From Xestospongia bergquistia (Eukaryota; Porifera; Demospongiae; Haplosclerida; Petrosiidae): a DNA stretch of 64,000 bases. Both the position numbers and the translations under genes were made by a program. The notes below the pieces were generated by a model. It saw nothing but the letters and a program-made list of their open reading frames with translations. It searched no databases and had not been told where the DNA came from. Position 1 is the first letter of the stretch. The number at the start of each line of letters is the position of its first letter. Positions 12,450-23,330 of the stretch are shown piece after piece. The DNA is taken from assembly GCA_963965975.1 (NCBI GenBank), contig OZ014412.1, forward strand, positions 13,096,849 to 13,160,848, written 5' to 3'.

Positions 12450-13020
12450 AACCTAACTTAAAATTCTAGATGCCATACTGAAGTAAAGTTTTAGATGCTA
12501 TTAAAAAACACTGTAGTAAATTTTAGATGCCAGTAAAAAAGACTTAAGTAAAATTCTAGATGCCATTAAAAATGCTGTAGTAAATTTTTAGATGCCAGTA
12601 AAAAATAGTTAAGTAAATTTTAAGATGCCACGAAAAATACTGTAGTAAATTTTTAGATGCCACTGAAGTAACTTTTTAGTTGCAAGTAAAAATACTGAAA
12701 TAAAATTCTAGATGCCAGTAAAAAGTACTGAAGTAAAATTTTAGATGTCAGTAAAAAATACTGTAGTAAGATTTTAGATGCCAGTAAAAAATACTGAAGA
12801 AAAATTTTAGATGCCAGTAAGAGAACTGGAGTATAGAGATGTCAGTGAAAGAACTGGAGTAAAATTATAGATGTCAGTAAAAGAACTGGAGTAAAATTAT
12901 AGATGTCAGTAAGAGAACTGGAATAATATTACTGATGTCAGTAAAAGAATTGAAGTAAAATTTTAGATACTGGTAAGAAAACTGAAGTAAAATTATAGAC
13001 ACCTGTAAAAATACTGATGC
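12450..13020. repeat. Minisatellite, about 33-bp unit
   Basis: About 17 diverged tandem copies of a 32-33 bp unit with core TTTTAGATGCCAGTAAAAA followed by TACTGAAG. Units drift along the array: the left part has TAAAAAATACTG, the right part has TAAAAGAACTGGAG. Stops in the unit rule out a coding repeat. Confidence 0.9.
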
Positions 13021-13675
13021 GAGCATTATCTAGTAGAAAACATCTTTGGCAATGTTGGAATATGTAGGAATAATATACAACAAACAAAACAAGACAAGAG
13101 GAAACAAAAATAGCAAGAGGAAGAGTAAATATTACAATACATGAACTCTCTGAGTCATACACTACAAGACTGTAATATGTATGATATATCAAGAAAACAA
13201 TAGAACATCTTTAGCCTACAAAGTACTGAAAAACTAATGAATGTAGGGTACAGACAATAATATAACATCATACAAAGTGTTATAGAACAGATGTAGGAGA
13301 TGGATGTTAAAGATAACATAGACGACTAAACAAAATGTCAGATCAAGTATAAGAGTGTTAACAGTCACAGGAGATATTAACACAAAATAGAACTTGTATA
13401 GTAACAAGAAGTCAAGAGTTATAACAACTACAGTAGATGGCAACAAGAGATCAACACAGGAGCTACATTGAACAGCAAGTAACAAGAACCAAATCAGATT
13501 CTACCAGTAAAATTGTAGACACTAGCGTGAATATGAGATTTACAAAAGTATTATAGTTTTAGTGTACAAGGTCACAAAAGCTTTGTTAGAAAACAGAATT
13601 TATACAAAATACAGATAACAAATATTAATGAATTCATAATAATATTACACAAGGAATGTGTTGTGTGCTATTAGG
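13021..13675. other. Intron sequence between minisatellites
   Basis: Purine-rich plus strand with scattered AACAAGA and AGATG motifs but no clear tandem period that I could define. Minus-strand open frames here (84 and 83 codons) look like low-complexity chance frames. Confidence 0.4.
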
Positions 13676-14395
13676 TATAATAGGTTTGTATGTACATGTC
13701 ACAAGAATAGGTTGTATCATAGGACATAATGTGGTTTGAGTAAGAAGATATTTGTGCATAAATATGTCAAGAAGATTTGTATAAGTGTGTGTCACAGGGA
13801 CTAGGTTGTATCATATGATATAATGTGGGTATGAGTAACAAGATATTTATGTACAAATATGTCAAAATGTTTGTGTACAAACATGTCACAGGGATAGGTT
13901 ACATAAGATTATGTGGTTGTATGTACTACAAGAGGTTGGGTATTAAAACATTTGTATGTAATGGGTTATTACTTGTATAATAGGACATGTGGTATGGGTA
14001 ATTAGACATTCAAACATGTACATGTCAGAGACAAGGTTATACCATATTGTAAGAGAATGTGCCACAGAACTAGTAACAAGACATTTGTGTATGAATATGT
14101 CAAAAGGTTTGTATATGTACATGTCACAGAACTAGGTTGTATCACAGGACATAATGTGGTACGAGTAACAAAACATTTGTGTATGAATATGTCAAAATGT
14201 TTATATGTGTACATGTCACAAAACTAGGTTGTATCATAGGACATAATGTGATATGAGTAACAAAACATTTGTGTATGAATATGTCAAGGTTTGTACATGG
14301 ACATGTCACAGGACTAGGTTTATTACCATAAATTAAAAGAAAGGAAGTTACAAGTGTGTCTGAATGTACATGTTATAGGTCTATAGGACTTACAA
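13676..14395. repeat. Minisatellite, about 94-bp unit
   Basis: Roughly seven copies of a unit with GGTTGTATCATAGGACAT, AATGTGGTATGAGTAACAA, GACATTTGTGTATGAATATG and TACATGTCACAGGACTAGG in order. Successive starts of the first motif are 94 and 92 bases apart. The last copies are incomplete. Confidence 0.85.
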
Positions 14396-14399
14396 GAGG

Positions 14400-15780
14400 T
14401 TGGGATATCTAGATGTCATACTGTGATAGGATTACCAAAACGTGTGCGTATGTAAATGGATTAACAAAGGATAAGCCACGTATATGCTATGTTGATCACA
14501 AGTTGAGTTATAACACTTGCTTTATATAACACAACTAGATAGTATAATGGTCACTTAACACAACAAGACTTGGATCATTAGACATTGCAATGATTTAGTT
14601 TCTACATGATATGATGGTACAATATAAGACCAAAGTGACAAGACATCTAAAACTATGTAAAGTGTCTATTATAAAAATGTACAATAGAAATTATTAATAT
14701 GTCAAATTAAGGTTACTTTTAAAAGTTGGTCTCCAAAGCTTGCACAAACTACAATTATTAATACATACAAGACTTGTACTCTAGTTATTCATTTGACATG
14801 TGTTACACCAAAACAGGGTTCGAACAGGGTTGTGAACATGTTCTAAAATTAGACTATTGAACCCACAGAGTTCATGTACTTGGCAGGGAGGCTCCGCTAA
14901 TAATTATAGTTAACAAGATGACTTCTCATTAGTTAGACTGTGGTTATAAGCTACAACCAAGAAGAAAGCTAGCCTGCTATAAGGAAACTGCTGGTACAAG
15001 TAAGCTTCATATTCTATCGAAGTGCTTATATATTCCAGGCTTCAAATTTGGTTCTCAATGTGAAATGAAATACAACTACTTGGCTTGTCAGCTAGATGCC
15101 AGGACCTTCCAACTTAGCTCTATGCTTATTGTCAGCGATAGCATTCATGAAAAGGTTACTCAGTACTCACAATCTATCTAGGAAAGATTTTCACTAGCCA
15201 TTTTAGTCGTGTTTAGGACAGCAAAAATCTCTACTCCGAATACATCTAATCAATATAACAGCTTTCTGTACACACTACCTTGGATTGGTGCTACACTGAA
15301 TAGGCCAACTGAATATTGACTTAAACTGAGGTAGAACTAAGCTTTGATAATATACTATTATAGAATTAGGCTGCCTCAACAGATCAAAGAATCTCAAGTC
15401 ATAAGAAAGTAGCTAGAAGAGGCTATAAGTATGTGAAACGATAGTAACTTTCTGTGCCAAACAAAGCTAGAATATCTGAATTAGGCTATACACATGGCGT
15501 ATGTTTACTCTGACCTGAATGCTTTCTCTGCTTGTGTATGTGCTGGAACAAAACGAATTTGCTGTAGTTGCCCTCGAGTTGACTGTAACATTTTTCTGCA
15601 TTAGAGGTGAATGAGAATTGAAGAAGGTATTAGCTTGACTGGATACAAAAGCGACAGATTGTAGACAGCAGCACGGTTGTGCTCTTCTTCTTTAAAACAT
15701 ATCGGTCCAGCAGCAGCACTTGTCCAATAGGCACAGTCATCTTGCAGAAATGAGGCGGTCTACCTAATGCATAGTATTAT
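14400..15780. other. Unassigned stretch of less AT-rich sequence
   Basis: From about 14.8 kb the sequence is visibly richer in G and C than its surroundings and free of tandem repeats. I found no long open frame, no clear splice-bounded exon and no RNA gene. It could be an old transposon, a promoter region or a non-coding RNA. Confidence 0.3.
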
Positions 15781-15895
15781 TTGGACTAAAAATTGGTGTC
15801 ACTTTAGCGGTTTGTTGAACTGAGCATGTTCAGTTTACCAAAACTGGTGCCATTAGAGCAGCATGTTAAACTGAGCATGCTCAGTTCATTGGGTA
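15781..15895. repeat. Two copies of a repeat carrying palindrome AACTGAGCATGCTCAGTT
   Basis: Two adjacent units of about 58 bases share the plan TTGGTGCCA (or TTGGTGTCA), about 20 bases, then AACTGAGCATG(C/T)TCAGTT. The second has the perfect 18-base palindrome; the first differs at one base. A third unit lies at 30008-30062 next to TTTGGCGCCA. The strict spacing suggests a short mobile element or a protein-binding site. Confidence 0.6.
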
Positions 15896-16271
15896 CAGAT
15901 AAGAATGTGTGATAAAATCATAGTAAAAATAAATGGACAATAAAACACATATTCTATCTGTCACTACATTGTCTATTTATTTTGTTTGTAACAATGCAAA
16001 GTGATGCTAATCCATTAAGAACTACGTATAATTTCATCAGTACAACCTTGAACACTAATGCATTATCATAGATGTTAATATCAAAATAATTATAAACTAT
16101 ATAATATAAGTTCTGTTTGTGTTTAAGTGGGCAGAGCAGGAGGATACAGAGGTGATGACAGAAGGGAAACTTCACTTGGATTAGTAGATAGTTTGCATTT
16201 CTTTGTGACAATTTAGTGTTAATTACCATAATTATAATATAATTGCAACAATATGCATCATGTACACTAAC

Positions 16272-17149
16272 TTTTTATATACTAAAAGTATTATTCAATT
16301 TAGCATATGTATCTGTTGAATTACAGGTGATACAGATAGAAAGAATTGTAAGATTCTTTCTAAGACAACGTAATTGTAAGTGTTTCAATTTATTGATCTC
16401 TTACTTTTTATCTTGTTCATTAGGTAGACATATTTCTAATAATAACTGTATCATGCTACTCGCTTGAGCAGTTGTTAGTGCAATTCTAGCTCCTCCCTCT
16501 CTTGCCCATTTAATTGTTGACCTAGAGTAAGATGAGATGAATTATTGGGAATTAGAATGAATACGCAGAAAAGTAATGGTAGTATAGGAATGAGTAAGAC
16601 TGTTTGGAATAAGGAAATGGTATGTGATTTGAATGAATGTTATGGGACTGAGACTGGATGGTATGAGAATGAGGCTAACATAGTATGAAAATTAAGAACG
16701 GATGGTATAGGAATAAGATGTGATTCAGACTAAACAATATTGTATTAAGAATGTACAGTATGGGAGTGAGACTGCATGGTATGAGATTAGAACATCCAGT
16801 ATGGGAATAAGACTGGACAGTATGGGAGTGAGACTAGGAATTAAATACCTGAAAATGTTTTTGGCATTGCTATGTTTGTACAATTAAGAATGTGAGTTTG
16901 TTCTAATAGCCAGATGTGTGAAGCTGATGAGTAGCTGCTAAAATTCTTAAAGGATTTCAAAGACTGCAGGGCATCTGTAATAAAATAACAAACTTCCATT
17001 TCTGAGAATTAGTCTCACCCATATACCTGAAAACACGAGTATCACATCTTAACACAATCAATGGATCTTCGATGAGATTTTGATGGGTATAGGTTGAGTG
17101 TGTCTTTTGATTGGCAGGCCAAAGGGCATTATCTGTCTCCACCCACAAC
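16272..17149 (-). CDS. Fragment of unrecognised spliced gene
   Basis: Two minus-strand exons join in phase. One (17027-17149, acceptor TATTTAG, donor GTATAT) reads LWVETDNALWPANQKTHS and continues open to CDTRVF. The other (16405-16521, acceptor CTCTAG, donor GTAAGA) reads STIKWAREGGARIALTTAQ and continues to LPNEQDK. The first ends and the second begins in phase 2, giving an arginine across the junction. A last exon after acceptor GTCTTAG (from about 16364) could continue to a stop near 16272. A minisatellite fills the intron. I recognise no domain. A cysteine-rich open stretch at 17345-17540 could be an upstream exon. The fragment may be a nested gene or part of gene A. Confidence 0.4.
16540..16850. 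repeat. Minisatellite with GGGA(A/G)TGAGACTGGA(T/C)(G/A)GTAT unit
   Basis: About a dozen degenerate copies of a roughly 20-base unit such as GGGAGTGAGACTGCATGGTAT. The best-preserved copies lie at 16755-16840. It sits wholly inside the intron of the fragment described above. Confidence 0.75.
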
Positions 17150-17740
17150 CTAAATATCATATGAAAAATTTAACATTAAAATACTGTACATGTAATTAGC
17201 AAGTTTTATAAGGGGTTAAAATTATAGTATCTGGCACTCTGAAATGTATACAAATCTGAATATTTATAAAATTTGTTGTAAAAGACATTGAAATCAACCA
17301 GATGTTTATTTTTACATTTATTTTTATTTCATACTAAAACAATACTATTTAACATGCACACCTTTGTGATATAATTGAGTTAAGCCTTGTCCACAATTAC
17401 AAGTGCAGCTGCTGTAACCTTTTGCTGACATTATCATGTTGAAGATGACACATTGTATATGTAAGCACAGTGGTAAATGAGATAAGTGAGGAGTTTGGAA
17501 GACACGAAAGGTGAGAACATTAAAATGCTTTGGAATGATTAGAACCCAGTTCATTAAGAGCTATGAGAGAAAATACAATGTTATACAAACTTTTACTGAA
17601 TAGTATAGTATACAGAGTTACACAAAGATAATATTCTTAAGAGTGATTGTCAGTAACAAATATAATCTGTTTGCTCTATTGGAAAAGAAATACTTTAACC
17701 TAAATAAATCTTAGTCTCTAATTCAGCCAGTCAAACACTA
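17150..17740. other. No assigned gene; possible upstream exon
   Basis: Contains a minus-strand open frame of 69 codons with segments VFQTPHLSHLPLCLHIQC and SSCTCNCGQG. The cysteine spacing is loosely like a zona pellucida C-terminal half, but the match is too weak to name. The rest is AT-rich with no other signal. Confidence 0.25.
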
Positions 17741-17744
17741 ACTG

Positions 17745-18145
17745 AAGCAGCTCTCCTCCCTATCATAGTGCAAATATTACTGTTAAATAAAAATAGATCA
17801 TTCTAATTAATTCATAGTTATGTAGATCGCACACATCACTAATAAATATATTTATATTTAAAAGTATTAATATATGACTTTTTACTCTATTGTCATTAAC
17901 TAGTCTATTACTATCAGATTATACATGGGAGTTTAAATAAATGGTTGTCAAAGAAATGCCAATCACTTTGTGAATACCATCACAAGTATGTGAGAAACAA
18001 TGGCATGTTAGAAGTAATAAAGATTATAATCAACAATGATGAGGAAATGAAATCTTTGTTTTCAGATGATTTGTTCACAGTTTCTTCACTAGTTCTGAAA
18101 ATCTCATCCATTTCTATAACCACAGCTTTACAAATGTGTTAATGA
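17745..18145 (+). repeat. Diverged duplicate of the right-hand window end, with open frame
   Basis: Matches 63465-64000 (minus the MITE inserted there): CTCCCTATCA(T/C)AGTGCA, TTACTGTTAAATAAA and the run after CAGATTATACATGGG align. After acceptor-like ATCAG the plus strand reads IIHGSLNKWLSKKCQSLCEY and stays open for about 73 codons to TAA at 18140-18142. In the other copy three residues differ within the first 15 but the frame is kept as far as the window shows. It may be a terminal exon of a plus-strand gene or just a repeat. Confidence 0.45.
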
Positions 18146-18149
18146 GTGC

Positions 18150-18915
18150 TATTCCTCATGTTTGTAATGCCATTATAAATATTATACTTCACTTAATGAT
18201 ACATAAACAATGTGTTACTTAAACTTAATATGTATTAACAATAATATACTCAATATAATATATTGCACTGAAAATTTCTTTACTATTAAAGAACATGCTT
18301 GATTTAGTAATGATAATGAGAAAGACACCCTAAGTGTTCCAGGACATGCCTGTAGGAGAACATATTCATTTTTGGCAATTAATATGAAAAAAATTTTCCA
18401 GATTGTCCACTTTTAGATAAATATAATCCTTTGCATGAAGTTAAGGACACAAAACAAAACAGTATGTGATTAATTAAACCTAAAAGAAAGTTTGGAGGTT
18501 ATGATATTGAAGTGATTGTCATACACTCTTATATCTAATCACCAATTAAATGTGTGGCTCAAAAATGTGTAAGACGTATGTTTTTCTTCTATTAGATTTT
18601 GACTTGGTAAAAAAGTCTATAAAATTGGTAGCTCAGTGCTAGCTGTAATTAAATTTAATTTATTTAATAATCCATTTTTGGGATATGGAGAAACTCTGTA
18701 CAATAACACAGTCACTCATCAGTCTAACAATTTCAAACTTTAGAATCTACTAGTCAAACTACAGAGCTATTATATTTTATAAAGTTTAAAGAATGAGCTA
18801 AGGATTGACAGTACTCTCAGTACATCATAGTTAGGATACCTATGATGCTCCAAACGACACCACGTGGAGGTTGTACTGTATTGCCGTCCACCCACCTTTC
18901 CCACCTCTCATTCTT
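18150..18915. other. No feature seen
   Basis: AT-rich sequence with no open frame, repeat or splice-bounded exon that I can support. Confidence 0.5.
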
Positions 18916-18919
18916 TTTT

Positions 18920-19235
18920 TTGGCCTAATATGCTCAAAATACATCTTTTAATGGCCTAATATGCTTAAAATACATCATTTAATGGTCTCATATGCTCAAA
19001 AGACATCTTTCAATAGCCTAATATGCTCAAAATACATCTTTTAATGGCCTAACATACTCAAAACAATTACATTAGGACAAATAGCCTCATACGCTCAAAA
19101 GACATCTTTAAATGGCCTAATATGTTCAAAATACATTTTTTAATAGCCTAATATGCTCAAAATACATTTTTTAATAGCCTAATATGCTCAAAATACATCT
19201 TTGAATGGCCTAACATACTCAAAACAATTACATTA
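18920..19235. repeat. Minisatellite, about 30-bp unit
   Basis: About nine copies of a unit with core GGCCTAATATGCTCAAAA followed by TACATCTTTTAAT. Two copies are interrupted by AACAATTACATTAGGACA, which is sequence of the neighbouring 28-bp array, so the two arrays are interleaved at their border. Confidence 0.9.
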
Positions 19236-22005
19236 GGACACAGTATATAGAACAGTTACAAAATAGCAAAGAGGACTGTTACATTAGAACACAGTAGATG
19301 GAATAATTACTTCAGGCCACAGTAGATAAGACAGTTACATTAGGACATAGTAGATAGGATTGTTACATTAGAAGACAGTAAATGGGAACATTACTTTAGG
19401 ACATGTTAAAACATACAGTTAGATTAGGACATAGTAGATAGGATGGTTACATTTGAAGACAGTAGATGGAAAGTTACATTAGGACACAATAGATTGGATG
19501 GTTACATTAGAACACAGTAGATGGGACAATTAATTTAGGACACATTAGATTGCACAATAAGATTAGGACACAATAGATTGGACGGTTACATTAGAACGCT
19601 GTAGATCAGACTGTTACATTAGAACGCAGTAGATGGAACAGTTACGTTAGAACACTGTAGATCGGACAGTTACATTAAAACGTAGTATATAGCACAGTTA
19701 CATTCGGACACAGTAGAGAGGAAAGTTACATTAGGACACATTAGATGGCACATTACATTAAACACAGTAGATGGGACAGTTATGATAGAATACAGTAGAT
19801 GGGACAATTATGTTAGGACACAGTACAAGGGACAGTTACATTAGGACACAAAAGACCAGAGAGTTATACTAAAACACAATAGATGGGACAGTTACTATAG
19901 GACACAATAGATAGGACATTCACTCTAGGACACAGTAGTTGGACAGTCACATTAGGACACAGTAAATGAAAGAATTATGTTAGAATGCGGTAGATGGGAC
20001 AATTATGTTAGGACAAAATACATAAAAGAGTTACTTTAGGACAGAGTAGTTGGACAGTCACATGAGTACACCGTAGATTGGATAATTACAAGAACACAGT
20101 AGATGAGACAGTTATGTTAGAATACAGTAGATGGGACAATTACGTAAGGACACAGTAGATGGGACACAGGGCACAATAGATAGGACAGTTACTTTAGGAT
20201 ACAGTACTTGGACAGTCACATTAGGACACTGTAGATTGCATAGTTACATTAGAACACAGTAGATGAGAGGGTTATGTTAGAATTCAGTAGATGGGACAAT
20301 TACGTTCTGACATAATAGATAGACAGTTACATCAGGACACAATAGACCGGAGAGTTATATTAGAACAGAGTAGGTTGGACAGTTACTATAGGACACAATA
20401 GATAGGACAGTTACTTTAGGACACAGTAGTTGGACAGTCACATTAGAACACACTAGATTGCATAGTTACAATAGAACACAGTAGATAAGAGAGTTATGTT
20501 AGAATTCAGTAGATGGGACAATTACGTTATGACACAATAGATGGACAGCTACATCAGGACACAATAGACCGAAAAGTTATATTAGAACAGAGTAGATTGG
20601 ACAGTTACTACAGGACACAATAGATAGGACAGTTACCTTAGGACACAGTAGTTGGGCAGTCACATTAGGACACTGTAGATTGGATAGTTAACAGTAGATG
20701 GGACAATTATGTTAGGACACTGTAGATGGGAGAGTTACATAAGGATTACTATAAACTGGAGAGTTATTTAAGAAGACAGTAGATGGGACAGTTACTAAAG
20801 GACACAATAGATAAAACAGTTACTTTAGGACAGAGTAGTTGGACAGTCACATTAGGACACCGTAGATTGGATAGTTACAAGAACACAGTAGATGAGACAG
20901 TTATGTTAGAATACAGTAGATGGGACAATTACGTTAGGACACAGTAGATGGGACATAGGACACAATACATAGGACAGTTACTTTAGGACATAGTAGTTAA
21001 ACAGTCACATTAGGACACAGTAGATTGCATAGTTACATTAGAACACAGTAGATGAGACAGTTATGTTAGAATCCAGTAGATGGGACAATTACGTTATGAC
21101 ACATTAGATGGGACAGTTACATTAGGACACAATAGACCGAAGAGTTATATTAGAACAGAGTAGATTGGACAGTTACTATAGGACACAATAGATAGGACAG
21201 TTACCTTAGGACACAGTAGTCGGACAGTCACAAGTCACATTAGACACAGTAGATTGGATAGTTAACAATAGATGGGACAAAAACGTTAGGACACAGTAGA
21301 TGAGACAGTTACATTAGGATACTAAAGACTGAAGAGTTATATTAGAACACAGTAAATGATACAGTTACTATAGGACACAATAGATAAGACACAGTAGTTG
21401 GTTACATTAGGACACAGTAGATTAGATAGTTAACATTAGAGCACAGTAGATAGACAGTTATGTTAGAATACAGTAGATGGGGCGATTACGTTAGACACAG
21501 TAAATGGGAAGGTTACATTAGGACACAATAGACTGGAGAGTTATATTAGAACACAGTAGTAGTTGGGACAGTTACTATAGGACACAATAGATAGGACAGT
21601 TACAATAGGGCACATGAGACAGAAGAGTTACATTAGAACACAGTAGATGGGGCAGTTACAATAGGACACAGTAGATAGAACAGTTACAAAATAGATAGGA
21701 GCGTTACATTAGGAAACAGTAGATAGGACAATACATTAGAACACAGTAGATGGGACAGTTATATTAGAACACAGTAGATGGAACAGTTGCATTAGTACAC
21801 AGTAGATAGCACTGTTACATTAGGACACAGTAGACAGAACAGTTACATTAGGACACAGTAGACAGGACAGTTGCATTACAACACGGTAGATGGGACAGTT
21901 ATATTAGGACATAGTTGATAGACAGTTATATTAGAACGCAATAATAGGACAATTACTTTAGAAGACAGTATATAGGATAGTCATATTAGGACACAGTAGA
22001 GAGGA
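19236..22005. repeat. Large minisatellite, about 28-bp unit (array 1)
   Basis: About 95-100 tandem units built on GGACACAGTAGATGGGACA followed by GTTACATTA. Variants recur in a loose order (TAGTTGGACAGTCACATTA, GACCGGAGAGTTATATTAG, ATAGGACAGTTACTTTAGG), so parts of the array are copies of blocks of several units of about 240-280 bases. No open frame runs through it. Confidence 0.95.
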
Positions 22006-22609
22006 CTACTAATGACTACAAGATGAAATGTACTGGTTACAAAATCTAAACCAAAAACTACTAGAGAGGGAAGATATTCTAGTACTCTAGACAGCTGACT
22101 GGCTCTACTGTAATAATTGAAAAGAAGATATTGGTTAAATACTGTTATACATTTGTATTTAGAGGATGCTGTAAGGGTATAGTGTAGGTTGTAACATTTA
22201 ATCCTTGAATGAGCTCTAAAAACAAGTTCTATACATTACATGCTTTAGACCTATACTCTATTCTATTAAAACGAATGCTAAGACATATCATATTATATGT
22301 GTACTTTAAGGCTCAGTGCATATTCTAAACATGCAAGAATATTGTATTATATCAATGTATGTACCAACTCAAGTAAAATTAATATGCTCTAGAAAAGCTA
22401 AGATAAAGGCTTCTCAGTTAAGACATGCATTATACATATATTTGTGATTAAAGTTACTCTTGACTAAATTTCGTTACTTCCCAGATCACTATCTTTGTTG
22501 TAGAAACAAAGTACCAATATCACTATAGAGAGTGTAAAAAATTATTTCACAACAGTTATCAGAGAATGATATCATAATTGAATATCATTAAGTGATAGAT
22601 ATAGCTTAC
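22006..22609. other. Unique intronic sequence between arrays
   Basis: AT-rich sequence with no repeat units. It lies between the 28-bp array and the 5' coding microexons. I see no coding sequence in it. Confidence 0.5.
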
Positions 22610-22632
22610 AAGATGTTGGTGAGACTGAGAGA
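22610..22632 (-). CDS. Possible third coding microexon (gene A)
   Basis: The minus strand has CTGGAG, then 23 bases reading SQSHQHL after a split codon, then donor GTAAGC. The phase fits the exon before it (one base carried over) and it ends in phase 0. The acceptor lacks a strong pyrimidine tract, so this is tentative. Confidence 0.35.
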
Positions 22633-22709
22633 CTCCAGCAGATAAATCATCCGTTATATAGAGCAGCAACCATAGAAAAGAAACAAATACATTATTTGTC
22701 CTAACTCAC

Positions 22710-22742
22710 CATTACAAGGAACATCGTCTTCATTATATGTTC
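22710..22742 (-). CDS. Second coding microexon, 33 bases (gene A)
   Basis: Bounded by acceptor TCATTTAG and donor GTGAGT. Joined to the start-codon exon it gives M-A-T-G-T-Y-N-E-D-D-V-P-C-N with no stop, and one base carries over into the next exon. The acidic sequence is not a signal peptide, so the product is probably intracellular, as expected for Roc-COR proteins. Confidence 0.65.
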
Positions 22743-22796
22743 CTAAATGATTATAAATTTATTATATACTAATATCTGTTATCAGGTATAACTTAC

Positions 22797-22806
22797 CAGT
22801 AGCCAT
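22797..22806 (-). CDS. Start-codon microexon, 10 coding bases (gene A)
   Basis: ATGGCTACTG followed directly by donor GTAAGT; A at -3 and G at +4 suit a start site. The upstream bases (GAAAGAAAAA) are purine-rich, consistent with a 5' leader. The residues MAT recur as MATTT in the first exon at 30705-30762, suggesting paralogous gene starts. Confidence 0.65.
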
Positions 22807-23330
22807 TTTTTCTTTCTATATATGTGTATGTATGTAAAAATAACAGTGATTATTTTGTTAGAAATTTATATATAACTCACCACTATATTGTAGTGGCTGT
22901 ATATATTAAATTATGTAGCTAAGAGATCATCAGTAATATAATAATATTATTATAAAAAACAATTGTTGCATGTACAATATATCAAACTTACAAGGTAACA
23001 GTTGAGAGAACATGACCAGATCATCTTAGAAGATAAAAATCTAACTACATAACGGAATATATAGTGTTGGCTAACATTGGTTAGAATGTTATATACACAA
23101 CTCACAACCAGTATGGTATGACTAGATATATAACATTAAAAGAAAGCACAGTAACAAACAATGATCATCTACTTAATAAGTAAACAGTTAATAACATCAT
23201 GCTTAGAATTCATATAAATTACAATCAAAAAAGGCTAAATATTCATGCATAATAAAAAATCCATGTAATAACATTAACATTTCTAGCTAACAATAATAAA
23301 CCAGTAGATTTAGTACAATACAACAAGTTT
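22807..23330. other. 5' flank or leader of gene A
   Basis: AT-rich unique sequence. A possible untranslated exon with donor GTAAGT ends at 22991. No TATA box or other promoter element can be singled out because the whole stretch is AT-rich. Confidence 0.35.

Larger units (their letters stand above)
1590..22806 (-). pseudogene. Ankyrin-repeat gene A (5' part; decaying), extends past window start
   Basis: This is a minus-strand gene model built from small exons: start-codon microexons at 22.6-22.8 kb, two short exons near 12.2 kb, then ankyrin exons at 10.5, 8.4, 6.6 and 1.6 kb, with two half-exon remnants at 5.3 and 4.8 kb. The downstream paralogue at 34.6-58 kb continues into Roc, COR and Death domains, so the same C-terminus is expected beyond position 1. 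Two of four full ankyrin exons have one-base indels that are absent from the paralogue, so the copy is probably non-functional. Linking the 22.8-kb exons to the 12.2-kb exons across 10 kb of minisatellite is inference; they could be separate genes. Confidence 0.5.

Noticed and set aside
14810-14840. tRNA-like GGGTTCGAAC motif
   Set aside because: No acceptor stem, D arm or anticodon arm can be drawn around it.
17345-17554. Zona pellucida domain
   Set aside because: Only a loose resemblance in one cysteine-containing stretch; the exon order and the missing cysteine pattern do not support it.
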